Source: Bacteroidales bacterium
GTDB lineage: Bacteria; Bacteroidota; Bacteroidia; Bacteroidales; VadinHA17
Assembly (NCBI GenBank): GCA_029974835.1
Contig: JARKQN010000071.1
Span: 1 to 64,000, forward strand
Direction of reading: 5' to 3'
DNA length: 64,000 nt
Part shown: positions 37,643 through 47,658 of the stretch, piece after piece
Position numbering within the stretch: position 1 is the stretch's first letter
Layout: each line of letters opens with the position of its first letter
Made by a program: the position numbers and the translations under genes
Notes under the pieces: model-generated
Databases searched by the model: none
Told to the model about the DNA's origin: nothing
Seen by the model: only the letters and a program-made list of their open reading frames with translations

Positions 37643-40600
37643 TAAAGAAGATCTATAACATAAAGAATCATGCAGGCAGGAAAGGAGCATTGCTCCTCCT
37701 GGTACTCTTATCTTCCGTTATTAATGCCCAGACATTCAACTTCAGAAATTTCGGAACAGGGAGCGGCATCCCCGATACTTACATTTATTCAATCAGTCAG
37801 GATGCAAAAGGGTTCCTCTGGATATCTACAGGGAACGGACTTGCCAGATTTGACGGATTCAGTTTTCATCCCGTACCTTTCCCCGACAATATTGATACAA
37901 GATATTCCACCACCCTGTTTCGTGACAGTCACGGCCGGATATGGAGCGGCTGCAACGACGGCTCTCTTTTCTATTCAAATGGCAATGAACTGTTAAAAGT
38001 CAGGGATCTAGGAGTACAGAGCATTAACCAGATTTTTGAATCGGATAACGGATATATTTTCATAATACCACAGGAAAAGTACATTATAAGGATAAACCCC
38101 GAACGACCTGATGATGTGGTTTGGTACCCCACTAAACAGGGAATAATTCTGACATCGGCAGCATTTACGGATAATAACGATCTGCTTGTTGGTACCATGG
38201 AAAATCTTCTGCTTTGCAGGCTGGAGGATGATTCCCTTAAAGTTACAGAGCAGGTTAAGGGTATTGAATATACAAAAGTCCAGTCGATACTCCGTTTACA
38301 AAACAGTAACAGATATCTGGTTGGAACAGAAGGATCAGGATTGTACATTCTTGAATTCAGGGGCAAGGCCCCGGTGCTGCAAAGGATAAGTTCGGGCATG
38401 CTGCCTGAAGACCTTGATATAAGGGCAATGATGGAATCAAAAGACGGTTCTGTCTGGCTCTCGACGATGGGAAAAGGAATGATAAAGTTGTCATTAAGGG
38501 ATGGCTCACCGGTGCCGGAATCAGTTATTAAGTTTGACACGGAGGGTGGTTTGCAGGGAAATGATGTCAGATGCTCATTCCAGGATGATGAAGGTAATTT
38601 ATGGGCAGGGCTCTATGGTGAAGGCATATCACTTCTCGTTTCAGAAGCTACATGGTTTGTGGCTCCCGGAGTCCATCCCGAAAGTAACAATATAATCTAT
38701 ATACGCCCGTCAGGCAAAGAATACTTTATCGGTACTCCGACAGGATATTTCAACTATTCTCCTTATGATTCAAAGTCGGATAAATTCAATGATCTGAGCC
38801 GGAAAATTGACAGCGAAGTCTCGGCGTACCTTTACGAAAACGGTGAAATCTACGCGGGAACAAAAGGGAAAGGAATCTACCTCGTAAACAGGTTCGGTCA
38901 GGTCAGGCAATTTTTCATTTCAGAAAATTCAGGCAGAAATTACATCAGGCACATTAATTCGGATAAGGAGTTACTGTGGGTTTCAACTCTTGAGGGGGTT
39001 GTTGTACTAAACAAAAAGGATGGCCGTCTGGCAGCAAAATTCAATATTGATGAAAGGCTTCCCCATAACAGTATAAACCAGGTAATTATTCTGAATGATG
39101 GCAGGGCGCTTGTGGCCACCGAGTGTGACCGGCTTTACAGAATTTCCATGGAAAGCGGCGTTTCCGTAGGCAGAAGGGTTATGTCAGGAACCAACAGGAA
39201 TAAGGTGCTTTGCTATGCCCAGGACGAAAAAGGCGATATATGGGCCGGCACGGAAGGTAATGGAATATTTTGGTTCACAGGTGATTCACTGCTGAGGTTT
39301 ACAGTCGCCAACGGACTTTTTTCAAATTACTGCTACAGCATCTTTGCCGACAGCAGGGGAAAAATTTGGATCGGCCACGAAAGGGGATATTCAATGATTG
39401 ATCCGGTAAACGGACGGGTAAGGTCATTCTCTACAGGCTTTGCCCGCAACGGAAACTGCAACCCCTTTGCCATCGCCGAAGACCCGGAAGGCAGGGTTAT
39501 CATCGGAACCACAGAGGGTTTTGTAATTTACGACAGGTCGAAGGAATACGAAAAAGATATAATTCCCCGGACTTCGATCACAGGGGTTACCATTAATAAT
39601 GTTAAATACCCCCTGCGCGATGAATATAATCTGCCGTTCGGCAGGTATACAATAAAAATAGACTATGTGGGGATATGTTTATCTGATCCCGGAAGTGTAT
39701 TGTATTCGACGAAGATGGAAAACTGGGATGAAAGATGGTCAGAACCCGGCACTGAAAGGCAGATACCTTATACCCTGAGCGACGGCAGTTACAGGTTTCT
39801 GGTTAAGTCATTTAACAGCAGGGGCCAGACAGATAATGTGGCTTCGGCAATTGAATTCAAAATAAGGACTCCGTTCTGGAGAACCTGGTGGTTCATACTT
39901 GCAGGTGTGCTGACAATATCGGCAATAGTATATTTAATCCTGAAACAAAGGGAAAGAGCTCAGGCCCGGCAGAAGAAATATCTTGAAGATGAACTTGACA
40001 AACGAACCAGTGAGGTTGTAAGGCAGAAGGAGGAGATAGAACAGCAGAACCTCGAAATTACCGACAGTATCAACTATGCGAAAAGAATTCAGGCAAGCAT
40101 TCTTCCCGATACCCACAAGCTCAAAGAGGTTTTCTCGGATGCGTTTGTAATATTTCACCCCAGAGACATTGTAAGCGGCGACTTTTACTGGTTCGACAGA
40201 CTGGATGAAAAGAGATTCATGGTCGTGTGCGCGGACTCCACAGGGCACGGCGTTCCCGGGGCATTTATGTCAATGATAGGTTCAACCCTGCTCCAGGACA
40301 TAATCTCAAGAAAAGGTATTACAAAACCGTCACAGATACTCACTCTGCTCGACAAACAGATCATCTCAACACTTAACCAGAATGTAGATATAGGTGTTTC
40401 AAATGACGGTATGGATATGGTGGTTTGTGAAATAAACATCCCCGACCGTCATTTGAGGTTCGCTTCGGCCATGAGACCGGTTATTATCGTAATGGGAGGA
40501 GAATCGTACTATATAAAAGGCAACAGGTGCTCTGTCGGTGGCGAGTCGGTAATTGAAAAGTTTTTTGACGACCAGGAGTACTACCTGGGGAAGGGGGACA

Positions 40601-40809
40601 GCATTTATATGTTTTCCGACGGATTTCCGGACCAGTTTGGCGGAGTGGACGGTAAAAAGATGAAAATAGCCAGGCTGAAAACACTTATTGAAGACGTTCA
40701 GCACCTTCCGATGGAACAGCAGAAAGAAATCATAGATAAATTCTTCTTCGAGTGGAAAGGGACCTATGAACAGGTGGATGATGTTCTTATGATGGGTCTG
40801 AAGTTCTAA
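37639..40809 (+). CDS. Two-component-regulator-type propeller with SpoIIE (PP2C) phosphatase domain
   Basis: This 1056-residue transmembrane protein starts at GTG. A signal peptide (to ~31) precedes a periplasmic double propeller of Reg_prop repeats (~32-650; e.g. ISQDAKGFLWISTGNGLARFDG) and a Y_Y_Y-type domain (~680-745). One transmembrane helix (~751-770), a coiled coil (~775-815) and a cytoplasmic SpoIIE/PP2C domain (~830-1056) follow. The phosphatase has GDFYWF, VVCADSTGHGVPGAFMS with metal-binding Asp, YMFSDGFPDQFGG, and the final DDVLMMGL. It could sense an extracytoplasmic ligand and dephosphorylate a Ser/Thr-phosphorylated regulator. No anti-sigma partner is encoded beside it. It overlaps the previous gene by 4 bases and the convergent lipoprotein gene by 4. 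Confidence 0.9.
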   Translation: MIKKIYNIKNHAGRKGALLLLVLLSSVINAQTFNFRNFGTGSGIPDTYIYSISQDAKGFLWISTGNGLARFDGFSFHPVPFPDNIDTRYSTTLFRDSHGRIWSGCNDGSLFYSNGNELLKVRDLGVQSINQIFESDNGYIFIIPQEKYIIRINPERPDDVVWYPTKQGIILTSAAFTDNNDLLVGTMENLLLCRLEDDSLKVTEQVKGIEYTKVQSILRLQNSNRYLVGTEGSGLYILEFRGKAPVLQRISSGMLPEDLDIRAMMESKDGSVWLSTMGKGMIKLSLRDGSPVPESVIKFDTEGGLQGNDVRCSFQDDEGNLWAGLYGEGISLLVSEATWFVAPGVHPESNNIIYIRPSGKEYFIGTPTGYFNYSPYDSKSDKFNDLSRKIDSEVSAYLYENGEIYAGTKGKGIYLVNRFGQVRQFFISENSGRNYIRHINSDKELLWVSTLEGVVVLNKKDGRLAAKFNIDERLPHNSINQVIILNDGRALVATECDRLYRISMESGVSVGRRVMSGTNRNKVLCYAQDEKGDIWAGTEGNGIFWFTGDSLLRFTVANGLFSNYCYSIFADSRGKIWIGHERGYSMIDPVNGRVRSFSTGFARNGNCNPFAIAEDPEGRVIIGTTEGFVIYDRSKEYEKDIIPRTSITGVTINNVKYPLRDEYNLPFGRYTIKIDYVGICLSDPGSVLYSTKMENWDERWSEPGTERQIPYTLSDGSYRFLVKSFNSRGQTDNVASAIEFKIRTPFWRTWWFILAGVLTISAIVYLILKQRERAQARQKKYLEDELDKRTSEVVRQKEEIEQQNLEITDSINYAKRIQASILPDTHKLKEVFSDAFVIFHPRDIVSGDFYWFDRLDEKRFMVVCADSTGHGVPGAFMSMIGSTLLQDIISRKGITKPSQILTLLDKQIISTLNQNVDIGVSNDGMDMVVCEINIPDRHLRFASAMRPVIIVMGGESYYIKGNRCSVGGESVIEKFFDDQEYYLGKGDSIYMFSDGFPDQFGGVDGKKMKIARLKTLIEDVQHLPMEQQKEIIDKFFFEWKGTYEQVDDVLMMGLKF

Positions 40810-41333
40810 CTGCCGTCTTTACTGCACCGGCCGTTGCTGCCGAGTACAATTTCACATGTTCTTTCCGTGTTGCTCTCGTTTCCGGCCCTGTCTTTTACAT
40901 AAAAATCATAATAAATGGTATCGGCAGGTGTAGCAAAGAAATAAATAAAAGTCAGCTTTACCGTTCCCCTCAGTATCTTGTTCTGCCCGCTTCGTTCCAT
41001 ATACGGAATCCTGTAACCTGAAGGACGGAGAGGATCGTCGGCAGGAGCCGGCACAATGTCACCCCCCGATTTTCTTAACAACGTAAGGAAAAGGTTTACG
41101 CTATCACCTCCCGCAAGAGTGCCTGAAGGACTCAGTCCAAGGTCGCCGTCGCCATCCTCAAAGTAGAAAAAAAGCCGGCCTCCCTTTGAAAGATTACCGA
41201 GTATGTCCACCGTATCAAATACCTCGAAGCTCCTGAACTCTATTGAAGGCTCTGGCGGAAGCTTCTCTATTTTTTTACATGAACCTGCTATCAACAGAGC
41301 GAACAGAAATATCGTGATTTGTCTGATGGTCAT
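40806..41333 (-). CDS. Small predicted lipoprotein of unknown function
   Basis: This 175-residue protein has a lipoprotein signal (FLFALLIAGSC, Cys at residue 19). The mature part is a single beta-rich, probably Ig-like domain with an acidic EDGDGDLGLSPSG loop (~58-70), which resembles calcium-binding loops, and ends in VKDRAGNESNTERTCEIVLG. I know of no assigned function. It lies downstream of der on the same strand with 43 bases between, and could be the last gene of a rluB-era-der transcript. Confidence 0.72.
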   Translation of the reverse strand: MTIRQITIFLFALLIAGSCKKIEKLPPEPSIEFRSFEVFDTVDILGNLSKGGRLFFYFEDGDGDLGLSPSGTLAGGDSVNLFLTLLRKSGGDIVPAPADDPLRPSGYRIPYMERSGQNKILRGTVKLTFIYFFATPADTIYYDFYVKDRAGNESNTERTCEIVLGSNGRCSKDGS

Positions 41334-41376
41334 ATCCGTGTTTTAGTTTCCTGCCTCAAAAACCAAACCAAAGTAA

Positions 41377-42678
41377 TTATTTTTTTCTGAAAAATATTTT
41401 GACGGGAACACCTTTCAGGTCAAAGTTTTCTCTAAGCCTGTTCTCGAGGTAACGCTTATACGGCTCCCTTATATACTGCGGCAGGTTGCAGAAGAAGGCA
41501 AAAGAGGGTGCCAGGGTGGGCAACTGGGTTACATATTTTATTTTTATATGTTTTCCTTTAACGGCAGGAGGAGGATAAGAATTTATTGCTTCAAGCATCA
41601 CCTCGTTCAGTCTGGATGTTGCTATCTTCCTTTTCCTGTTTTCATTGACACTGTAAACAAGGTCGAGTATCCTGTGTATTCTCTGTTTGCTTAAAGCGGA
41701 GATGAACAGAATATCGTAGTCGGTAAATGGCAAGGTGCGTCTCCTGATCTCTTCGCTGAAAATTTTTACCGAATGAGTGTCCTTTTCGACAAGGTCCCAT
41801 TTGTTTACAAGTACAATTACCCCCTTGCTGTTGCGCTGTATGAGAGAAAAAATATTTATATCCTGGGCTTCAATGCCTCTTGTGGCATCAATCATAAGCA
41901 GACACACGTCGGAGTGCTCGATTGCCTTTATGGCCCTCATCACCGAGTAAAACTCAATGCTGTCATCTATCCTGGCTTTTTTTCTTATACCTGCAGTGTC
42001 AACAAGAAGAAAACTGTGATTATACTTTTTATATAATGTATAAATCGAATCTCTTGTAGTACCTGCCAGAGGTGTCACAATGTTTCTCTCCTCGCCAAGC
42101 AGAGAATTTAAAAGTGATGATTTTCCGACGTTCGGCCGTCCGACAATGGCAACTCTTGGCAAATCGTCATTTTCCTCTTCCGCGGATGGAGGAAGCGATT
42201 TTACGATATCGTCAAGAAGGTCGCCGGTGCCCGAACCGTTTATGCTGCTAATTGGGAAAGGATCACCAAGTCCAAGGGTATAAAATTCATGAATCCCTGC
42301 AAGGCGCTCGTTATTGTCAACTTTGTTTACTGTCAGAAACACCTTTTTGGATGATCTCCGCAGCAGGTTGGCCACCTCCTTATCAAGTTCGTGCACTCCT
42401 GTGGTGACATCGGTAAGAAAAATAATTGCATCAGCCTCATCTATGGCAAGAGCAACCTGCCTGTTGATCTCCTCTTCAAATATGTCTTCGGAATCTTCCA
42501 CGTAACCCCCGGTATCGATTACAGAAAAGGTTACGCCGTTCCATTCAGATTTTCCGTAATTTCTGTCTCTTGTTACGCCGCTTACTTCATCAACAATGGC
42601 TTCTCTTGTACCGGTTAACCTGTTAAACAGGGTTGATTTACCGACATTCGGCCGTCCGACAATTGCTATAATACTCAC
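41377..42678 (-). CDS. der: Der (EngA), double-GTPase ribosome assembly factor
   Basis: Der is an essential 50S assembly GTPase with two tandem G domains. The 433-residue protein has GRPNVGKST at residues 8-16 and GRPNVGKSS at 180-188, with DTGG and DTAG switch motifs. NKVD (about 118) and NKWD (about 300) give guanine specificity, and the C-terminal KH-like domain covers ~350-433 ([20 protein letters not shown]). It begins 10 bases after era and is likely cotranscribed with it. Confidence 0.97.
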   Translation of the reverse strand: MSIIAIVGRPNVGKSTLFNRLTGTREAIVDEVSGVTRDRNYGKSEWNGVTFSVIDTGGYVEDSEDIFEEEINRQVALAIDEADAIIFLTDVTTGVHELDKEVANLLRRSSKKVFLTVNKVDNNERLAGIHEFYTLGLGDPFPISSINGSGTGDLLDDIVKSLPPSAEEENDDLPRVAIVGRPNVGKSSLLNSLLGEERNIVTPLAGTTRDSIYTLYKKYNHSFLLVDTAGIRKKARIDDSIEFYSVMRAIKAIEHSDVCLLMIDATRGIEAQDINIFSLIQRNSKGVIVLVNKWDLVEKDTHSVKIFSEEIRRRTLPFTDYDILFISALSKQRIHRILDLVYSVNENRKRKIATSRLNEVMLEAINSYPPPAVKGKHIKIKYVTQLPTLAPSFAFFCNLPQYIREPYKRYLENRLRENFDLKGVPVKIFFRKK

Positions 42679-42688
42679 TTACTGAAAA

Positions 42689-43561
42689 TTAATAACCGAA
42701 TTTCTTTAAGATGTAAGGATTATTCCTCCAGTCTTTTGTTACCTTAACCTGAAGTTCCAGAAATACTTTACGCCCGAAAAACTCTTCCATCTCTTTTCTG
42801 GCGGCTGTACCTGTTTTCTTAAGCATTTCCCCTTTGTGGCCTATAATAATCCCTTTCTGACTCTCCCTGGCCACATGAATAATTGCCCTGATTTTGCTCA
42901 ATCCTTCAAGATCCCGGAAACTCTCGATTTCAACCTCGGTTGAATAGGGAATCTCCTTGCTGTAAAAGAGAAAAATCTTTTCCCTTATTATCTCTGACGC
43001 ATAGAACCTCTCGAGCCTGTCAGTCAACTGGTCTTTAGGGAAATATGGCTGAGCTTCGGGAAGCAATTCAATAATTTTTTTTAGAAGGACATCGAGGTTA
43101 AAATTGTTTATTGCAGAGACCGGAATTATCTCTGATGCCGGGAAAAGTGATCTCCATGTCTGAACCAATGCCTCCACGGCTGCCTGGTCTGAAAGGTCGA
43201 TCTTATTGATTGCAATAATAACGGGAACGTTTGTTTTCTGAAGTTTGGGAATTATGTTGCTTTCACCGGCGGTTTTCTCAACAACATCGGTGACATAAAG
43301 GATTATATCGGCATCCTTCATGGCACTCTGAACCGATTTCATCATCGACTCGTGCAGTTTGTAACCTGGCTTTATTATGCCGGGGGTGTCGGAGTAAACA
43401 ATCTGGTAATCTTCGCCGTTTAAAATTCCCATTATTCTGTGCCTGGTTGTCTGGGCTTTGGGAGATGTAATAGAAATCTTCTCACCCACCATGGCATTCA
43501 TTAGTGTTGATTTTCCGACATTGGGATTGCCCAGGATATTTACAAAACCGGCTTTGTGCAT
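42689..43561 (-). CDS. era: Era, GTPase for 16S rRNA maturation
   Basis: Era binds near the 3' end of 16S rRNA and checks 30S maturation. The 290-residue protein has GNPNVGKST at residues 11-19, DTPG (~59-62), NKID (~119-122) and a C-terminal KH domain with the GHKGEMLKKTGTAARKEME turn (~240-258). Length and order are normal. It lies between the pseudouridine synthase gene (12 bases upstream) and der (10 bases downstream). Confidence 0.97.
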   Translation of the reverse strand: MHKAGFVNILGNPNVGKSTLMNAMVGEKISITSPKAQTTRHRIMGILNGEDYQIVYSDTPGIIKPGYKLHESMMKSVQSAMKDADIILYVTDVVEKTAGESNIIPKLQKTNVPVIIAINKIDLSDQAAVEALVQTWRSLFPASEIIPVSAINNFNLDVLLKKIIELLPEAQPYFPKDQLTDRLERFYASEIIREKIFLFYSKEIPYSTEVEIESFRDLEGLSKIRAIIHVARESQKGIIIGHKGEMLKKTGTAARKEMEEFFGRKVFLELQVKVTKDWRNNPYILKKFGY

Positions 43562-43573
43562 GATTTCAGGTAT

Positions 43574-44344
43574 CTAAAAGGCTCCTCTTTTAAGCATTGA
43601 AATTTCCTTATCGGTGAGGTATCTCCATCTCCCCCTTGGAAGGTTTCGTTTTGTAAGACCTGCGAAATAGACCCTGTCGAGCTTTTTCACCTTATAACCA
43701 AGGCTCTCGAACATTCTCTTTATTACGTGGTTCTGACCGGAATGAATTTCTATGCCCACCTGTGATTTGTCATCACCTGCAGCGTAGGCGGCTGAATCGG
43801 CAGCCACCAACTCTCCTTCAAGATCGATACCGGTGACCAGAGTTTCCAGGTCTGTTCGTGTAACATCCCTGTCGAGGAATACATGATAGACTTTTTTTCT
43901 CTGATATCTGGGATGTGTTAGTTTTTTTGCAAGTTCCCCGTCATTGGTAAGAAGAAGAACACCTGTGGTGTTCTTGTCAAGCCTTCCGACCGGATAAAGC
44001 CTTACCCCCGCCTTATCGCCGATGAGATCCATCACGGTCTTTTCCGCATGGGGATCGGAGGTGGTGGTCACAAAGTCTTTGGGCTTGTTCATAAGTATGT
44101 ATACTTTTTTCTCGGGTGACAGTTTTCTGTTTCTGAATTTAATTTCATCATTACTGCTTATTCTGTATCCAAGTTCTTTGACTACCTTTCCGTTAACTGA
44201 AATCAGACCCTTTAGAATAAGCTCGTCGGCTTCCCGGCGCGAACATACGCCGCTTGAGGCAATAAACCTGTTCAGTCTTATTCCTGAACCGGGCGCCTCT
44301 CCTTTCTTAACATTCATTTTCCCGGGCTTGTTCTTTCTTTCCAT
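43574..44344 (-). CDS. RluB-family 23S rRNA pseudouridine synthase
   Basis: This enzyme isomerises a uridine in 23S rRNA (or a relative of that site). From the ATG at 44344 it has 256 residues: a basic N-terminus, an S4 RNA-binding domain (IRLNRFIASSGVCSRREADELI) and the catalytic domain with the active-site aspartate in YPVGRLDKNTTGVLLLTNDGEL. An in-frame ATG at 44392 is rejected because a -7 promoter element covers it, so the transcript should start downstream of it. It heads a same-strand run with era and der. Confidence 0.93.
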   Translation of the reverse strand: MERKNKPGKMNVKKGEAPGSGIRLNRFIASSGVCSRREADELILKGLISVNGKVVKELGYRISSNDEIKFRNRKLSPEKKVYILMNKPKDFVTTTSDPHAEKTVMDLIGDKAGVRLYPVGRLDKNTTGVLLLTNDGELAKKLTHPRYQRKKVYHVFLDRDVTRTDLETLVTGIDLEGELVAADSAAYAAGDDKSQVGIEIHSGQNHVIKRMFESLGYKVKKLDRVYFAGLTKRNLPRGRWRYLTDKEISMLKRGAF

Positions 44345-44389
44345 AACATCATCTATCTCCTTTCTGTCAGTCCTTTGAAAGGCAGCCTG

Positions 44390-44397
44390 CAAATTTA
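44390..44397 (-). promoter_or_regulatory. -7 promoter element for the rluB-like/era/der operon
   Basis: On the minus strand TAAATTTG, followed by C, matches TAnnTTTG. The predicted transcription start falls near 44383, upstream of the ATG at 44344 and downstream of the alternative ATG at 44392. No good -33 TTG is seen. Confidence 0.5.
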
Positions 44398-44463
44398 CTA
44401 TTAATTGGCGAGATTACCCGAAAGGATTTTTTTGCATTTTTACAGGCTGTAATTTCAGCATAA

Positions 44464-45846
44464 GTGACACTTATAAAATCAATTTCGGGTATCCGGGGAA
44501 CAATAGGAGGCAGGCCCGGAGAGAATCTCACGCCTGACGATATTGTGAAGTTTACCTCTGCCTTCGGATTCTGGCTTCAGCAAAAGAACCAGGGCAGGAG
44601 AATTTCCGTTGTTACCGGGCGCGACAGCCGTACCTCCGGGCCTGTGGTTTCTTGCCTGGTCAACAACACTCTTGTTGCCATGGGAATAGATGTTATTGAT
44701 ACCGGACTGGCTACAACGCCAACAGTCGAAGTTGCGGTAACAGGTTCGGGATCGGCAGGCGGCATTATAATTACCGCCAGTCATAACCCGGCCGAATGGA
44801 ACGCTCTGAAGCTGCTCAACAACAGGGGTGAATTCCTGTCATCCTCAGAAGGTGAAGAACTCCTTTCACTTGCATCATCAGGTATTATTTCCTATGCTAT
44901 ACATAAAGACCAGGGTAATATTTTCACCGACCTCAGCTGGAGCGAGCGGCATATTGATATGATTCTCTCGCTTGATGCCGTTAACAGGGATGCTGTTGCC
45001 CGCAGGAATTTCCGGATTGTTGCAGACTGCATTAATTCAGTCGGAGCCCTTGTTATTCCGCCGCTGCTCTATAAAATGGGAGTAAGCGATGTTATTCTGA
45101 TTAATGCAACCCCCGACGGCAATTTTGCACATAACCCTGAACCGCTTCCTGAAAATCTTTCGGAGATTTCAGAAAAAGTGGTTACTGAGAAGGCCGACCT
45201 TGGAATAGTTGTTGATCCCGATGTTGACAGGCTGGCAATTATCTGCGAAGACGGAACAATGTTTGGCGAGGAATACACACTTGTTGCAGTGGCTGATTAT
45301 ATCCTTTCAAAAAATCCGGGCAATACGGTTTCAAACATGTCATCCACCCGTGCATTGAAGGTCGTTGCCGAAAAATACGGAGGCAGGCATTTTACTTCAC
45401 CGGTAGGCGAAATAAACGTCGTTGAAGAGATGAAAAGACGAAATGCAGTCATTGGCGGAGAGGGCAACGGTGGGGTCATTTATCCCGAAGCACATTACGG
45501 AAGGGATGCACTTGCAGGAATAGCACTGTTCCTATCACTGCTGGCAGGTAAGGGCACAGGTTGCAGAGAGCTTAGAAAAAGCTATCCTGAATTTTTTATA
45601 TCCAAAAATAAAATTCAGATTGAAAAATCCATTGACTTCGATAAACTGTCGGAAATTGCCCGCAGGGAGTTCATTAATGCCGTTACCGACCGGCGCGACG
45701 GCCTTCTCATCGAAGGATCAGACTGGTGGATTCATGCAAGGTCGTCAAATACCGAACCGATTATAAGAGTTTATGCAGAAGCAGCCACATCCGAAAAGGC
45801 AGAAATACTAAGCCGGAGGATGATTCAAATCGTTAAAAATATTTAA
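44464..45846 (+). CDS. glmM: Phosphoglucosamine mutase / phosphohexomutase
   Basis: This enzyme interconverts hexosamine-6-phosphate and -1-phosphate, feeding UDP-GlcNAc synthesis. The 460-residue protein has the phosphoserine loop ITASHNPAEWN with Ser106, the metal site DPDVDR (251-256), the sugar-binding loop GEGNGGVIYP (~334) and the phosphate loop RSSNTEP near residue 427. It belongs to the alpha-D-phosphohexomutase family; the TASHNP form with this length favours GlmM, but another hexose mutase activity is possible. The start is GTG. It is divergent from the rluB-like gene. Confidence 0.88.
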   Translation: MTLIKSISGIRGTIGGRPGENLTPDDIVKFTSAFGFWLQQKNQGRRISVVTGRDSRTSGPVVSCLVNNTLVAMGIDVIDTGLATTPTVEVAVTGSGSAGGIIITASHNPAEWNALKLLNNRGEFLSSSEGEELLSLASSGIISYAIHKDQGNIFTDLSWSERHIDMILSLDAVNRDAVARRNFRIVADCINSVGALVIPPLLYKMGVSDVILINATPDGNFAHNPEPLPENLSEISEKVVTEKADLGIVVDPDVDRLAIICEDGTMFGEEYTLVAVADYILSKNPGNTVSNMSSTRALKVVAEKYGGRHFTSPVGEINVVEEMKRRNAVIGGEGNGGVIYPEAHYGRDALAGIALFLSLLAGKGTGCRELRKSYPEFFISKNKIQIEKSIDFDKLSEIARREFINAVTDRRDGLLIEGSDWWIHARSSNTEPIIRVYAEAATSEKAEILSRRMIQIVKNI

Positions 45847-45969
45847 TTAAACTGCTGCGTTTTTAATGGCCGGGAATAAAAAGGTCATTTTAAGTGTCTA
45901 AATGGCTGATGAAATATTTAAACCGTTGTTAATTATTGTTAAACAATCTTTCAGCCAAAGGAATTTTAA

Positions 45970-45977
45970 TACTTTCG
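45970..45977 (+). promoter_or_regulatory. Possible -7 element for the export operon
   Basis: TACTTTCG resembles TAnnTTTG with one mismatch and lies 39 bases before the ATG of the adaptor gene, in a 170-base non-coding gap. It is the best candidate seen there, but weak. Confidence 0.3.
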
Positions 45978-46016
45978 TGGCTGGATTTTTAAGGAACAGA
46001 TTTTAAGCAAAATAAT

Positions 46017-47612
46017 ATGAAAAAAACGTTAATTATCTCAGGAATTGCAGTAGTAATTGTCGTAGCGGCTCTGATCATTATCGGCAGGGTTTCAAAGAAA
46101 AGCGACATAAGTGTCTTATATGGTGAAGCTAAAAAAGGGCAGTTCGACATAATTGTATATACTACCGGGGAATTGCAGGCAGAAAATTCGCTTGATATCA
46201 GGGGGCCTGAAATTGCCCAGTCAAGAAATATCAGGTCGATGGAAATAAAAATTCAGGACCTTGTACCGGAAGGTACTCTGGTTAAAGAGGGCGACTATGT
46301 TGCCACACTTGACAGAACCTCTTTTGATAATACACTTAAAGATGAAATGGAGAGGCTCGCAACATACGAAACCAACCTTGAGACAGCCATGCTCGATACT
46401 GCGGTTACCCTGACCAACCTGAGGGATAATATCAAAAACCTCACATATTCGGTTGAGGAAGCCCGTATTACCCTCGAGCAGTCAAAATATGAGCCACCTG
46501 CCACAATAAGGCAGGCCGAAATAAACCTTGACAAGGCTGAACGTTCGCTTGAACAGGCAAAACGCAGCTATAACCTCAGGGTTGAACAAACCAGGGCAAA
46601 TATTCTTAATACAAGAAGACAGCTTAATGAGCAAAGACAAAAAGTTGCAGACCTTCAGAAACTTCTTAGCAGTTTCATCATCAAGGCGCCGGCCGACGGA
46701 ATGGTGATTTATAAAAGAGACAGGACCGGAGCAAAAAGAAAAACGGGATCTTCAATAAGTCCTTTCGACAACGCCATCGCTACACTTCCCGACATGTCGT
46801 CGATGATTTCAAAAACATATGTAAACGAAATCGACGTCAGCAAGGTAAAGGCAGGCCAGAAAGTGGATATTATTGTTGATGCCTTCCCCGACAAATCCTA
46901 TACAGGTTCGGTAATATCAGTGGCAAACATCGGAGAACAACTTCCCAATGCTGATGCAAAAGTGTTCGAAGTTCTTATTAAGGTTGATGGTTCAGATCCT
47001 ATTCTTCGTCCGGCCATGACAACCGGTAATAAAATTGTCACCAAGACAATTAACGATGTAATTTACGTGCCACTCGAATGTGTCCAGACAGGCCAGGACA
47101 GCATACCGTTCGTTTATACAAAATCAGGCAAGAAACAGATAGTGCTGCTTGGTGAATCAAATGAGAATGACGTTGTGGTTGAGAAAGGAATTGAACCGGG
47201 TACACTTCTTTACCTCAGCACGCCTGAGAAACCCGAAAAATTTTCACTTGCCGGTGAGGAACTTATACCATTGATCAGAGAACGTGAGAGACTGAAACAG
47301 GAGGAGGAAAGACGCATCAGGGAAGAGGCCGCCAGGGCAGCTGAACGCAGACAGAGAATGATGGGTGGCGGAGCAGCCGGAATGAGAGGACAATTCCAGA
47401 ACTTCGGAGGAGGTAATTTCCCCGGAGGTGGTAACTTCCAGGGTGGTGCAGGTATGATGCCCGGAGGTGCCGGCGTACGCGATACCGCAGCCATGAGACG
47501 CAGGATGGAGGAATTCAGGAACTCGCAGGGCGGAGCCGGCGGAATGCGTGATACCTCGGCAAGAAGAAGAATGAACACCCAGAGAATGCAGGAGGGCGGA
47601 AACAATATGTAA
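46017..47612 (+). CDS. MacA-like periplasmic adaptor (HlyD/RND type) with Gly/Met-rich tail
   Basis: This 531-residue membrane-fusion protein links an inner-membrane ABC permease to an outer-membrane channel. It has an N-terminal transmembrane anchor (~5-23), a first half-lipoyl region (~40-100), a long coiled-coil hairpin (~105-220) and a second lipoyl half with FIIKAPADGMVIYKRDR (~221-237). Barrel domains follow (~255-390). From about 420 an Arg/Glu-rich helix leads into an unusual low-complexity tail rich in Gly, Met, Phe and Asn (~443-531). It is followed by a MacB-type permease (46-base gap) and a TolC-type channel. Confidence 0.88.
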   Translation: MKKTLIISGIAVVIVVAALIIIGRVSKKSDISVLYGEAKKGQFDIIVYTTGELQAENSLDIRGPEIAQSRNIRSMEIKIQDLVPEGTLVKEGDYVATLDRTSFDNTLKDEMERLATYETNLETAMLDTAVTLTNLRDNIKNLTYSVEEARITLEQSKYEPPATIRQAEINLDKAERSLEQAKRSYNLRVEQTRANILNTRRQLNEQRQKVADLQKLLSSFIIKAPADGMVIYKRDRTGAKRKTGSSISPFDNAIATLPDMSSMISKTYVNEIDVSKVKAGQKVDIIVDAFPDKSYTGSVISVANIGEQLPNADAKVFEVLIKVDGSDPILRPAMTTGNKIVTKTINDVIYVPLECVQTGQDSIPFVYTKSGKKQIVLLGESNENDVVVEKGIEPGTLLYLSTPEKPEKFSLAGEELIPLIRERERLKQEEERRIREEAARAAERRQRMMGGGAAGMRGQFQNFGGGNFPGGGNFQGGAGMMPGGAGVRDTAAMRRRMEEFRNSQGGAGGMRDTSARRRMNTQRMQEGGNNM

Positions 47613-47658
47613 TCCGGTATACCGTCCTGTAGCCGAAAAAATTTAATAAATAATAGAG

